Origin: an uncultured Clostridium sp.
GTDB taxonomy: Bacteria > Bacillota > Clostridia > Lachnospirales > Lachnospiraceae
NCBI GenBank assembly: GCA_900555045.1
Contig: USJW01000060.1
Span: 1-28,567 of the forward strand
Direction: 5' to 3'
DNA: 28,567 nt
In this document: one piece after another, positions 7,640 through 16,145 of the stretch
Layout: every line of letters begins with the position of its first letter
Position numbering within the stretch: the stretch's first letter is position 1
Made by a program: the position numbers and the translations under genes
The notes under the pieces: model-generated
Seen by the model: the letters and a program-made list of their open reading frames with translations, nothing else
What the model was told of the DNA's origin: nothing
Database searches by the model: none

Positions 7640-8521
7640 ATGAGAGACAGACTGCATCGCCTCATCGTTATCGTGTTGGCGGTGGTACTTCTTGTCAGCG
7701 GTGGTATGGTTTTGAGCCAGTGGCTGAGGGACAAGCGGGCCCAGGATGAGTACGACCGGCTGGCGGCGTTAGCCAGTCAGACGGCGCAGACGGAGGAGAC
7801 CACAAAGGCTGAGGAGACAGAAACCGAGCCTGAGACAGAGCCCTACGTGTCGCCCATCGATTTTGAGGCGCTCTGGGCGGAGAACCCGGACACGGTGGGA
7901 TGGATCGAGGTGGAGGGAACCAACATCAACTACCCGATCGTGAAGGGCACGGACAACGACTTTTATCTGAACCATGATTTTTACGGCAAGGAGAGCGTGG
8001 CGGGGGCCATCTACATGGACTTTGAGAGCCAGGCGGACTTCGACGGCCGAAACAACATCCTCTACGGCCACAACATGAAGAACGGATCCATGTTCAAGGA
8101 TGTGGTCAAATACAAGGATAAAGAGTATTTTAAGGAGCACCAGTATTTTACAATCTACACGCCAGAGCGTGAGATTCGGCTGAAGGCGGTGGCAGCCTAC
8201 TACGGGGAGGCGAAACCCATTGTCCGCAAGACGCGGTTCAAGAGCCAGGAATCCTTCGACGCCTTTGTGCAGGAGATGATTTCCCCGTGCAGCTACGCGG
8301 AGCCGGTGGACTACCCGGTGCGGACACTCTACACGCTCGTGACCTGCAGCTACGAGATCAACGATGCCCGGACCTTCCTCTTCGCGGTGGAGGTGGACGA
8401 GGACGGAAACCAGATTGCGCCGGATGAGGCGTTCGAGGAGCGGCAGCTGGAGCTGGTGAGAAAATATGCAGAGGAGCACCAGGCGCAGCAGGAAACTGGC
8501 AAAAGTGACGTTAACAATTAG
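7640..8521 (+). CDS. Class B sortase
   Basis: A 293-residue sortase B-type transpeptidase, which joins a sorting-signal protein to the cell wall or to another protein. There is an N-terminal membrane anchor (residues about 5-27), a Thr/Glu linker (about 50-70) and the catalytic domain. The catalytic triad is visible as His144 (LYGHNM), Cys236 (TLVTCSYE) and Arg244 (DARTFLFA). The ATG at 7640 has AAAGGA nine bases upstream; a TTG at 7634 in the same frame is too close to that site. No protein with an LPxTG- or NPxTN-like sorting signal is encoded within the window, so its substrate lies elsewhere. A terminator hairpin follows at 8572. Confidence 0.93.
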   Translation: MRDRLHRLIVIVLAVVLLVSGGMVLSQWLRDKRAQDEYDRLAALASQTAQTEETTKAEETETEPETEPYVSPIDFEALWAENPDTVGWIEVEGTNINYPIVKGTDNDFYLNHDFYGKESVAGAIYMDFESQADFDGRNNILYGHNMKNGSMFKDVVKYKDKEYFKEHQYFTIYTPEREIRLKAVAAYYGEAKPIVRKTRFKSQESFDAFVQEMISPCSYAEPVDYPVRTLYTLVTCSYEINDARTFLFAVEVDEDGNQIAPDEAFEERQLELVRKYAEEHQAQQETGKSDVNN

Positions 8522-8531
8522 AAAAAATGAG

Positions 8532-8560
8532 TTGACAATTGTAAAAGATTATGCTAGTAT
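8532..8560 (+). promoter_or_regulatory. Strong promoter directly before a terminator
   Basis: A perfect TTGACA (8532-8537), a 17-bp spacer and TAGTAT (8555-8560). Predicted transcription starts near 8567, only about five bases before the terminator hairpin at 8572. It could make a ~40-nt RNA or, with read-through, transcribe the structured region downstream. Confidence 0.6.
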
Positions 8561-8571
8561 TTGGTTACGAT

Positions 8572-8605
8572 CAGGATGGAACGATAATGATTCCATCCTG
8601 TTTTT
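8572..8605 (+). terminator. Intrinsic terminator after the sortase gene
   Basis: A perfect 10-bp stem (8572-8581 with 8591-8600) with a nine-base loop, followed by TTTTTC. Confidence 0.85.
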
Positions 8606-8649
8606 CAATTGTGAAAGTTTGAACAAGGAATTTGGTTCCGCTTACAGTG

Positions 8650-8756
8650 CTCTTAATTCGGGCAGCATTGCCCAAAAACATACAAAAACCCCTTGCAACC
8701 GGCACCGCTGCTGGAATTAAGAGGCGGGATATTCACCACTCCGGTGAATATCCCGC
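8650..8756 (+). other. Structured non-coding region: three-way junction plus long hairpin
   Basis: A perfect 10-bp outer stem (CTCTTAATTC 8650-8659 with 8714-8723) encloses a GGGCA/TGCCC hairpin (8660-8673), an A-rich single-stranded stretch and a CCGGC/GCTGG hairpin (8699-8714). Directly next comes a perfect 14-bp hairpin with a five-base loop (8724-8737 with 8743-8756). It matches no riboswitch or T-box consensus I know. It could be a small RNA or a leader; the strand is not certain because the stems are symmetric. A 103-residue open frame crosses it but lacks a ribosome-binding site and is probably not a gene. Confidence 0.45.
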
Positions 8757-8772
8757 TTTCGGCGTCAGCCCC

Positions 8773-8801
8773 CCGCCGCGGCCGGCGACAGGCGGTTTTT
8801 T
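8773..8801 (+). terminator. Intrinsic terminator closing the structured region
   Basis: CCGCC (8773-8777) pairs with GGCGG (8791-8795), with GC-rich bases between, and is followed by six T residues. It separates the structured region from the ABC transporter promoter. Confidence 0.65.
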
Positions 8802-8856
8802 AGAAATAATCCCACATTTTGGCTGCAAAAATATGCAAAATTGGGGATTTGGGGTA

Positions 8857-8885
8857 TTGGAAAAAGGGACAAGATATGCTATACT
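8857..8885 (+). promoter_or_regulatory. Promoter for the amino acid ABC transporter operon
   Basis: TTGGAA (8857-8862), a 17-bp spacer and TATACT (8880-8885). It implies a leader of about 180 bases before the binding-protein gene. Confidence 0.6.
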
Positions 8886-8891
8886 TAGCAC

Positions 8892-9071
8892 GCTAGGCAT
8901 TAAAATTGAGAAATTTTTTAAGTGCAGGCCCGACAGATGGTAAAAAATGGTGCGGTTTTTGGACGGCACAGCATACGTGACGACGAAGTCATGCCTATGA
9001 AGTGGGTGTGGCTTTTTTCTTGACAAAACCAAATTTTTCCATGCGGGCAGAGACAAAGAGGAGAGAGAGTT
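8892..9071 (+). promoter_or_regulatory. Structured 180-base leader of the ABC transporter operon
   Basis: The leader contains a small TGAC/GTCA hairpin around 8976-8990, flanked by GCA...TGC, and then a bulged GCC...GGC stem followed by TTTTTT (8993-9017). The last element could act as an attenuator. I do not recognise a known riboswitch. The gene's own ribosome-binding site is the GAGGAGAG stretch just before 9072. Confidence 0.4.
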
Positions 9072-9983
9072 ATGAAATTGAATGCAAAGAAAGTGATGAG
9101 CCTTATGATGGCCGGCCTTCTGGCGGCTGCTTCCCTCACCGCGTGCGGCGGTTCCGGAAACGGTGCAAAGGAGACCACCGCGGCCCAGGCGGACGCGGCG
9201 GCGGGCAAGGAGAACGCGGCGGATTCCGGTGAGAAGAAGGTGCTGCGCGTGGCTATGGAGTGCGCCTACGCGCCCTACAACTGGACCCAGCCCGACAATT
9301 CCAACGGCGCGGTTCCGATTGTGGACAGCAACGAGTACGCCAACGGCTACGACGTGATGATGGCCAAGAAGATCAGCGAGGAGTTAGGCTATGAGCTGCA
9401 GATCGTGCGTCTGGACTGGGATTCCCTGATTCCGGCCGTGCAGTCCGGACAGGTTGACTGCGTGATCGCGGGTCAGTCTATCACCGCGGAGCGTCTGGCT
9501 GCGGTGGATTTCAGCGAGCCGTACTACTACGCCTCCATCGTGACCCTGACCAAGAAGGACAGCCCCTACGCCTCCGCCAAGAGCGTGGCAGACTTAAAGG
9601 GCGCCACCTGCACCTCCCAGCAGAGCACCATCTGGTATAACAACTGCCTGCCCCAGATCGAGGACGGGAACGTGCTTCCCGCGACCGCAAACGCACCGGA
9701 CATGCTGATGTCCTTAAACGCCGGCAAGTGCGATATCGTTGTGACCGACCAGCCCACCGGCAAGGGCGCGCTGATCGCGTATCCGGACTTCGTGATGCTG
9801 GAATTCGGCGGCGGCGAGAATGATTTCCAGGTGACCGAGGAGGACATCAACATCGGTATCTCCATGAAGAAGGGCAACACCGAGTTAAAGTCCGCGATCG
9901 ACAGCGTTCTGACCAAGATGACGAAGGATGACTACTCCAAGATGATGGACGAGGCGATTACCGTACAGCCGCTGTCCAACTGA
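9072..9983 (+). CDS. Polar amino acid ABC transporter, substrate-binding lipoprotein
   Basis: A 303-residue family 3 extracellular solute-binding protein. The signal peptide ends in lipobox LTAC (Cys25), followed by an Ala/Gly/Thr linker and the bilobal domain. Typical landmarks are present: LRVAMECAYAPYNW, NGYDVMMAKKISEELGYE, DWDSLIPAVQSGQVDCVIAG and ITAERLAAVDFSEPYY, where the Arg and Asp normally bind the alpha-amino and carboxyl groups of the ligand. It captures an amino acid outside the membrane for the permease and ATPase encoded next. Which amino acid cannot be read from sequence; glutamine, cystine and histidine are all possible for this family. First gene of a three-gene operon. Confidence 0.93.
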   Translation: MKLNAKKVMSLMMAGLLAAASLTACGGSGNGAKETTAAQADAAAGKENAADSGEKKVLRVAMECAYAPYNWTQPDNSNGAVPIVDSNEYANGYDVMMAKKISEELGYELQIVRLDWDSLIPAVQSGQVDCVIAGQSITAERLAAVDFSEPYYYASIVTLTKKDSPYASAKSVADLKGATCTSQQSTIWYNNCLPQIEDGNVLPATANAPDMLMSLNAGKCDIVVTDQPTGKGALIAYPDFVMLEFGGGENDFQVTEEDINIGISMKKGNTELKSAIDSVLTKMTKDDYSKMMDEAITVQPLSN

Positions 9984-10021
9984 TCATTCAGGAAAAGCGA
10001 TACAATTGAGGAGAATGAAAT

Positions 10022-10812
10022 ATGCCAACAGATTTTTTAGGCCGTGTACTGGTCGTATTTAACCGATATGGAATGTCCATGCTCCATGGCGCGGGCGTCA
10101 GCATGGGAATCGCCCTGGTGGGTACGGTGATCGGCTGCGCCATCGGATTTGCAGTGGGTATCGTGCAGACAATCCCCTCCGAGAAGGGGGACAACCCGTT
10201 AAAGCGGGGCGTGCTCTGGGTGGTGAAGCTGGTGCTCAACATCTATGTGGAGTTTTTCCGCGGCACCCCCATGATGGCTCAGGCCATGTTCATCTACTAC
10301 GGACTGTTTCCGCTGTTAAATGTCAACATGTCCATGTGGGGGGCAGCATATTTCATTCTGTCCATCAACACGGGCGCTTACATGGCTGAGACGGTGCGCG
10401 GCGGAATCCTTTCCATCGACGTCGGACAGACCGAGGGCGCCAAGTCCATCGGCATGACGCACGTTCAGACCATGCTCTACGTGATTCTGCCCCAAGCCCT
10501 GCGCAACATTATGCCGCAGATCGGCAACAACCTGATCATCAACATCAAGGACAGCTGCGTGCTCTCCGTGATCGGCACCGCCGAGCTGCTGTACAAGACC
10601 AAAGCGGCCGCGGGCGCGCTGTACATGAACTTTGAGACTTACACCATCACCATGGTGATGTACTTTATCATGACATTCACCTGCTCCCGAATCCTGCGCC
10701 ATCTGGAGAACAAGATGGACGGGCCGGACAACTACGATCTGGCGACCACGGACACCCTGGCTTACACCAGCGGCATGATCCGTTTCCCGGATGAAAAGAA
10801 GGAGGACGCGTG

Positions 10813-10813
<1 letters not shown>
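10022..10813 (+). CDS. Polar amino acid ABC transporter, permease
   Basis: A 263-residue HisM/GlnP-type inner-membrane permease with about five hydrophobic helices. The family markers are FFRGTPMMAQAMFIYYGLFP and the EAA-loop-like stretch around GQTEGAKSIGMTHVQTMLYVILPQALR, which contacts the ATPase. A good GAGGAG site lies seven to nine bases before the ATG. It follows the binding-protein gene after 38 bases, and its stop overlaps the ATPase start. The protein is slightly longer than usual at both ends, with a hydrophilic C-terminal extension of about 30 residues. Confidence 0.93.
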
Positions 10814-11556
<743 letters not shown>

Positions 11557-11573
11557 TAGGAAGCAGAGATTGG

Positions 11574-11620
11574 AAGGACCTTTTCCCTGCGGTTTAACGC
11601 CGCGGGGGAAGGTCCTTTTT
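11574..11620 (+). terminator. Intrinsic terminator of the ABC transporter operon
   Basis: A long stem pairs AAGGACC-side bases (11574-11592) with 11599-11615 around a short loop and ends in TTTTT. Confidence 0.85.
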
Positions 11621-11623
11621 GCG

Positions 11624-11655
11624 GGAAAAGGCCCGGCGGATGTTCTGCCGGGCCC
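11624..11655 (-). terminator. Terminator of the 54-residue gene
   Basis: GGCCCGGC (11630-11637) pairs with GCCGGGCC (11647-11654). On the minus strand the stem is followed by TTTT (11629-11626). It lies just after the stop of the small minus-strand gene. Confidence 0.65.
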
Positions 11656-11663
11656 TTCTGGGA

Positions 11664-11828
11664 CTACCTGGTCCCGTCCGCCGCGTCGACCGCCTTGGCG
11701 AGGTAGGGATATAATTCCTCGTAGGACTCCCGCTCCGCGTCGCTCTGGGGCAGGGACGGGATCAGCCCCGTGCAGTCCCTGGCGGAGCAGGTCATGAGAT
11801 CAATGTCGCAGTCTTCCTTGTGGTTCAT
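11664..11828 (-). CDS. 54-residue cysteine-containing acidic protein, unknown function
   Basis: This short gene encodes a 54-residue acidic protein with cysteines at 7, 14 and 19 (…EDCDID…TCSARDCTGLIP) and an amphipathic second half (SYEELYPYLAKAV). The start at 11828 has an exceptionally strong ribosome-binding site, AGGAGGTGATCC, which is close to the full complement of the 16S rRNA tail. The codon use resembles the neighbours, and the gene is flanked by terminators on both sides. Cys-x6-Cys-x4-Cys could bind a metal, but this is inference. I have an impression of similar short proteins in other gut clostridia but know no described function. I see no promoter between it and pyrG with confidence. 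Confidence 0.72.
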   Translation of the reverse strand: MNHKEDCDIDLMTCSARDCTGLIPSLPQSDAERESYEELYPYLAKAVDAADGTR

Positions 11829-11851
11829 GCCGGATCACCTCCTGAGTTTCT

Positions 11852-11903
11852 AAAAAAGCCGCCTAAGCGTGCACGGTTATTGTGCGCCCTGGCGGCCTTT
11901 TTT
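11852..11903. terminator. Bidirectional terminator next to pyrG
   Basis: AAAAAAGCCGCC (11852-11863) pairs, with one bulge, with GGCGGCCTTTTTT (11891-11903); an inner stem of GTGCAC type sits in between. T-runs exist on both strands. It lies just after the pyrG stop, so its main job is probably to end pyrG. Confidence 0.8.
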
Positions 11904-11932
11904 CGTCTGGGGATTGCCGGTGAATCAGGAAA

Positions 11933-13534
11933 TTACCGGGTGTTAAGTGCTGCCTCGATGAAGCCCTTAAACAGCGGATGGGGCCGGTTGGGCCGGGATT
12001 TTAGCTCCGGATGCGCCTGGGTGGCCACAAACCACGGGTGGGAGGGAATTTCCACCATCTCCACGATGCGGCCGTCCGGGGACAGGCCGGAGAGCATCAT
12101 GCCATTGTCCGTAAGAATTTTGCGGTAATCGTTGTTTACCTCGTAGCGGTGGCGGTGGCGCTCATGGATGGTCTCAGAGCCGTAGAGGGCAAACGCCCGG
12201 GAGGTCTTGTCCAGCACGCAGGGATAGGAACCCAGCCGCAGGGTGCCGCCGATGTCCTCCACGCCGTTCTGGTCGGGCATGAGGTGGATCACCGGGTGGG
12301 TGGTGGACGGATCCAGCTCCACGCTGTGGGCATCCTTTAAGCCGGCCACATTCCGGGCAAACTCCACGATGGACAGCTGCATGCCCAGACAGAGGCCGAG
12401 GAACGGGATTCCTTTCTCTCTGGCGTACTGGATCGCGCAGATTTTCCCCTCGACGCCGCGGTCTCCGAAGCCGCCGGGCACCAGGATTCCCTTCACGTCC
12501 CCGAGGAGCTCCGCCGCGTTTTCCTTTGTCACGGTCTCGGAGTCCACCCACTTGATTTCCACGTTCGCGCGGTTTGCCACGCCGCCGTGCTTTAAGGCCT
12601 CGACCACGGAGATGTAGGCGTCGTGCAACTGGATATATTTTCCAACCAGCGCAATCCTTACATCGCTTTCGGGGTGTTTCCATGCCTCGATCATGGCTCT
12701 CCAGTCCTCAAGCTCGGGCTCGGGGCAGTCTAAGTGGAGGCATTCGCAGGCCACCTGGGCCAGGTGCTCTTCTTCCATCACAAGGGGAACCTCGTAGAGC
12801 ACGTCCACATCCAGATTTTGGAGTACGTGAGTTGGGGGAACATTACAGAAAAGGGCAATTTTGCTGCGGATATTGTCGTCAAGGGGACGCTCGGAGCGGC
12901 AGACCAGGATGTCGGGCTGAATGCCCATGCCCTGCAGATCTTTGACGCTGGCCTGGGTGGGCTTTGTCTTGAGCTCGCCGGAGGCTTTCAGATAGGGAAT
13001 GAGAGTGACGTGGATGATGCAGGCGTTTTCGGGGCCTACCTCATGTTCAAATTGGCGGATGGCTTCTAAGAAGGGCTGGCTCTCGATGTCGCCCACGGTG
13101 CCGCCCACCTCGATGATGGCGATTTCCGTCTCATCGGCGGAGTAGTTGCGGTGGAACCGGCTCTTGATCTCGTTGGTGATATGGGGGATCACCTGGACCG
13201 TGCCGCCTCCGAAGTCCCCGCGGCGCTCCTTCTGTAGGACCGTCCAGTAGACTTTCCCGGTGGTCACGTTGGAGTTCTTTGTCAGGCTCTCGTCGATAAA
13301 GCGCTCGTAGTGGCCCAGATCTAAGTCCGTCTCCGCGCCGTCGTCGGTGACGAAGACCTCGCCGTGCTGGACCGGATTCATGGTCCCGGGGTCGATGTTG
13401 ATATAGGGATCAAACTTCTGCATGGTCACTTTGTAGCCTCTGGCTTTTAAAAGACGGCCGAGAGACGCAGCGGTGATTCCCTTTCCAAGTCCGGAAACGA
13501 CGCCGCCAGTGACAAATACATATTTTACTGGCAT
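11933..13534 (-). CDS. pyrG: CTP synthase
   Basis: A 533-residue CTP synthase that converts UTP to CTP using ATP and glutamine, the last step of de novo pyrimidine nucleotide synthesis. The synthase domain starts with KYVFVTGGVVSGLGKG (P-loop) and contains QKFDPYINIDPGTMNP and HGEVFVTDDGAETDLDLGHYERF. The glutaminase domain contains GILVPGGFGDRGVEGK, the nucleophile motif GLCLGMQ and the late His-x-Glu (HPELKSRP). Length is normal. AAGGAGG lies eight to nine bases before the ATG. It is transcribed alone and diverges from ftsH. Confidence 0.98.
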   Translation of the reverse strand: MPVKYVFVTGGVVSGLGKGITAASLGRLLKARGYKVTMQKFDPYINIDPGTMNPVQHGEVFVTDDGAETDLDLGHYERFIDESLTKNSNVTTGKVYWTVLQKERRGDFGGGTVQVIPHITNEIKSRFHRNYSADETEIAIIEVGGTVGDIESQPFLEAIRQFEHEVGPENACIIHVTLIPYLKASGELKTKPTQASVKDLQGMGIQPDILVCRSERPLDDNIRSKIALFCNVPPTHVLQNLDVDVLYEVPLVMEEEHLAQVACECLHLDCPEPELEDWRAMIEAWKHPESDVRIALVGKYIQLHDAYISVVEALKHGGVANRANVEIKWVDSETVTKENAAELLGDVKGILVPGGFGDRGVEGKICAIQYAREKGIPFLGLCLGMQLSIVEFARNVAGLKDAHSVELDPSTTHPVIHLMPDQNGVEDIGGTLRLGSYPCVLDKTSRAFALYGSETIHERHRHRYEVNNDYRKILTDNGMMLSGLSPDGRIVEMVEIPSHPWFVATQAHPELKSRPNRPHPLFKGFIEAALNTR

Positions 13535-13598
13535 AAATTATACCTCCTTCTTCCGATAATATAATAGTGTGGCGCTTGGACAAAAAAATAACCCATAT

Positions 13599-13627
13599 AT
13601 TATACAACCAGTCTTTTTAGATTGCTA
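13599..13627 (-). promoter_or_regulatory. Possible pyrG promoter
   Basis: On the minus strand a perfect TATAAT (13604-13599) lies 17 bp from a weak TAGCAA (13627-13622). Transcription would start in or near GGG (13594-13592). A second, nearer pair (TTGTCC/TATTAT, 13583-13556) would start on the ribosome-binding site and is less likely. Confidence 0.42.
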
Positions 13628-13668
13628 GGAGTTTTTTCAAATTTTTAATAATTTTAACTGTTCTTTTC

Positions 13669-13697
13669 TTGATTTATGGGGAGACTGACACTATAAT
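13669..13697 (+). promoter_or_regulatory. Promoter for ftsH
   Basis: TTGATT (13669-13674), a 17-bp spacer and a perfect TATAAT (13692-13697); leader of about 60 bases. Confidence 0.68.
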
Positions 13698-13763
13698 GGT
13701 AGAGAATGGGTTTTAATAGACAGACAGCGATGGGACAGCCCATTCAGAGGGAGATTTACACAT

Positions 13764-16109
13764 ATGGATAATAACAAAAAGACAGACCCGAACGCTCCAA
13801 AGACGAACTGGCAGACCGTGTCAATGCTCATTGTGGCGGCTCTGATCACGTTCATACTGGTCACGGGCATGCGCGGCATGATCGATGCCAGCAAGACCCA
13901 GGAGCTGACGTATAACGAGTTTGTGAAGCTGGTAGATGCGGGGAATGTGGAGTCCGTCAGCGTCGGGAACACGAAGATTACCGTGATTCCCAAGAAGGGC
14001 GTGCCCGGATATTCCCGTGAGATCAACTACTTTGTGGTGCGGATTGAGGGGGACTACAGCTTTGTGGACCGCCTGCTGGCGAACAACGTGGACACCACGC
14101 GCGAGTCCCGCGACAACGGCATGATCCTTGCCACTGTGCTCAACTATGCGATTCCGTTCCTGTTTTTGGTATTCTTAATGAACTTTACCATGCGGCGCAT
14201 GGGCGGCGGCGGAATCATGGGCGTGGGCAAGAGCAACGCGAAGATGTACGTACAGAAGGAGACCGGAGTCACGTTCAAGGACGTGGCCGGAGAGGACGAG
14301 GCGAAGGAGTCCCTGACGGAGATTGTGGACTTCCTGCACAACCCCGGCAAGTACACCAGGATCGGCGCCAAGCTGCCGAAGGGTGCGCTGCTTGTGGGCC
14401 CGCCCGGAACCGGTAAGACGCTTCTCGCCAAGGCGGTGGCCGGCGAGGCGCACGTGCCGTTCTATTCCCTGTCCGGCTCCGACTTTGTGGAGATGTTCGT
14501 GGGCGTGGGCGCTTCCCGTGTCCGCGACCTGTTCAAGAACGCGGCGGAGAACGCGCCGTGTATCATCTTTATCGACGAGATCGACGCCATCGGCCGCAGC
14601 CGTGACAGCCGCATGGGCGGCAACGACGAGCGAGAGCAGACCTTAAACCAGCTGCTCTCCGAGATGGACGGCTTCGACTCCACCAAGGGACTTCTGGTGC
14701 TGGCGGCGACCAACCGGCCGGAGATTCTGGACCCCGCGCTGCTGCGCCCCGGTCGTTTCGACCGCCGGGTGGTTGTGGAGCGGCCGGACTTAAACGGGCG
14801 TATCAATATTCTGAAGGTGCACTCCAAGGATGTGCTGTTGGATGACACCGTGGACTTCAAGGAGATCGCCTTAGCCACCTCCGGCGCAGTGGGCGCGGAT
14901 CTGGCCAACATGATGAACGAGGCGGCCATCAACGCCGTCAAGCACGGGCGCCAGGCAGTGTCCCAGAAGGATCTGTTCGAGGCCGTGGAAGTGGTGCTTG
15001 TGGGCAAGGAGAAGAAGGACCGGATCATGAACCAGGAGGAGCGCCGGATCGTGTCCTACCACGAGGTGGGCCACGCGCTGGTGAGCGCGCTCCAGAAGCA
15101 CTCCGAGCCGGTGCAGAAGATCACCATCGTTCCCCGGACCATGGGAGCCCTGGGCTACGTGATGAACGTGCCCGAGGAGGAGAAATACCTGAATACAAAG
15201 AAAGAGCTGGAAGCCATGCTGGTGGAAGCTCTTGCCGGCCGCGCCGCCGAGGAGCTGGTGTTCGACAGTGTCACCACGGGCGCGTCCAACGATATCGAGA
15301 AGGCCACCAACCTGGCCCGGGCCATGATCACCCAGTACGGCATGTCCGAGAAGTTCGGGCTGATGGGGCTTGAGACCAGGGAGAACCAGTACCTGTCCGG
15401 CCGCAATGTGCTCAACTGCAGCGAAGCCACGGCAGGGGAGATCGACCTGGAGGTTATGCGGATCCTGAAGGAGTCCTACGAGGAGGCCAAGCGCCTGCTC
15501 TCCGAGAACCGGGAGGCCATGGACCAGATCGCCGCGTTCCTGATCGAGAAGGAGACCATCACGGGCAAGGAGTTCATGAAGATCTTCCGCCGCGTGAAGG
15601 GAATCCCCGAGCCGCCTGAGGAAGAAAAGACGGATGAGGCGGAAGGCAAGAACGGCAATTTGCCGGGAGCTGACGGCGGACAGATGGGGCAGGAGAACGG
15701 GGTCAATGGTCAGGCAGGCCAGGGATGGAGCCAGACAGGGCAGCCAGGCCAGCCGGGACAGCCAAGCCAGCCGGTACTGCCGCAGGATGGACAGAATAGC
15801 CAGTATGGCCAGTATGGTCAGGCGGGACCGGGATGGAACCAGCCGGGGCAGCCGATGATGCCAGGGCAGGGATGGAGCCAGCCAGGCCAGCCAGGGCAGC
15901 CAGGCCAGCCAGGCCAGCCGATGAGGCCGCAGGATGGGCAGAACGGCCAGAATAGCCAGTATGGCCAGCCGATGATGCCGCAGAACGGGCAGAACGGCCA
16001 GTACGGCCAGCCGGTCCAGGGGTGGACACAGCCGGGACAACCGGCCCAGCCAGGACAGCCGGCCCAGCCGCCAAACAGCGCGGATCAGCAGTCTGGAAAT
16101 CCACAGTAG
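13764..16109 (+). CDS. ftsH: ATP-dependent zinc metalloprotease FtsH with Gly/Gln/Pro repeat tail
   Basis: A 781-residue membrane-anchored AAA protease that degrades misfolded membrane proteins and short-lived regulators. Two membrane helices (about 18-36 and 120-142) flank the external domain. The AAA domain has Walker A at 212-219 (GPPGTGKT), Walker B (IIFIDEID) and the second region of homology (ATNRPEILDPALLRPGRFDRR). The peptidase domain has HEVGH at 433-437 and the third zinc ligand in SNDIEKA (Asp510). Up to about residue 615 it is a normal FtsH. The last ~165 residues are unusual: an acidic linker, then low-complexity repeats of GQPGQP, QNGQYGQP and GWSQPGQP. FtsH proteins usually end after about 600-660 residues. 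Confidence 0.97.
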   Translation: MDNNKKTDPNAPKTNWQTVSMLIVAALITFILVTGMRGMIDASKTQELTYNEFVKLVDAGNVESVSVGNTKITVIPKKGVPGYSREINYFVVRIEGDYSFVDRLLANNVDTTRESRDNGMILATVLNYAIPFLFLVFLMNFTMRRMGGGGIMGVGKSNAKMYVQKETGVTFKDVAGEDEAKESLTEIVDFLHNPGKYTRIGAKLPKGALLVGPPGTGKTLLAKAVAGEAHVPFYSLSGSDFVEMFVGVGASRVRDLFKNAAENAPCIIFIDEIDAIGRSRDSRMGGNDEREQTLNQLLSEMDGFDSTKGLLVLAATNRPEILDPALLRPGRFDRRVVVERPDLNGRINILKVHSKDVLLDDTVDFKEIALATSGAVGADLANMMNEAAINAVKHGRQAVSQKDLFEAVEVVLVGKEKKDRIMNQEERRIVSYHEVGHALVSALQKHSEPVQKITIVPRTMGALGYVMNVPEEEKYLNTKKELEAMLVEALAGRAAEELVFDSVTTGASNDIEKATNLARAMITQYGMSEKFGLMGLETRENQYLSGRNVLNCSEATAGEIDLEVMRILKESYEEAKRLLSENREAMDQIAAFLIEKETITGKEFMKIFRRVKGIPEPPEEEKTDEAEGKNGNLPGADGGQMGQENGVNGQAGQGWSQTGQPGQPGQPSQPVLPQDGQNSQYGQYGQAGPGWNQPGQPMMPGQGWSQPGQPGQPGQPGQPMRPQDGQNGQNSQYGQPMMPQNGQNGQYGQPVQGWTQPGQPAQPGQPAQPPNSADQQSGNPQ
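15686..16069 (+). repeat. In-frame minisatellite coding the FtsH tail
   Basis: Nine-base (GGN CAG CCN) and longer units repeat imperfectly, coding GQP, QNGQYGQP and QGWSQPGQP. The densest stretch is about 15880-15920. The array keeps the reading frame to the stop. Confidence 0.8.
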
Positions 16110-16145
16110 ACAAATCATATAACATGCTGAGATAGACACGAATGT

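Noticed and set aside
8650..8760. T-box or S-box leader
   Set aside because: The conserved T-box sequence (GGTGGNACCGCG type) and the S-box core are absent.
8632..8943. 103-residue open frame over the structured region
   Set aside because: No ribosome-binding site, crosses several perfect hairpins and a terminator, and the protein sequence has no recognisable character.
8976..8990. Guanidine-II (mini-ykkC) or ANTAR hairpin in the ABC transporter leader
   Set aside because: The loop is GACGAA: it lacks A at position 1 for ANTAR and does not give an ACGR loop closed by C-G; there is no paired second hairpin.
13535..13604. pyrG control by reiterative G addition, as in Bacillus subtilis
   Set aside because: The predicted transcript would begin with GGG, but it continues with UU rather than C, and the short leader has no terminator hairpin, so the known CTP-sensing mechanism is not supported.
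15686..16069. CRISPR-like array
   Set aside because: The repeats are short, adjacent and in frame with ftsH, without spacers; they code a low-complexity tail.
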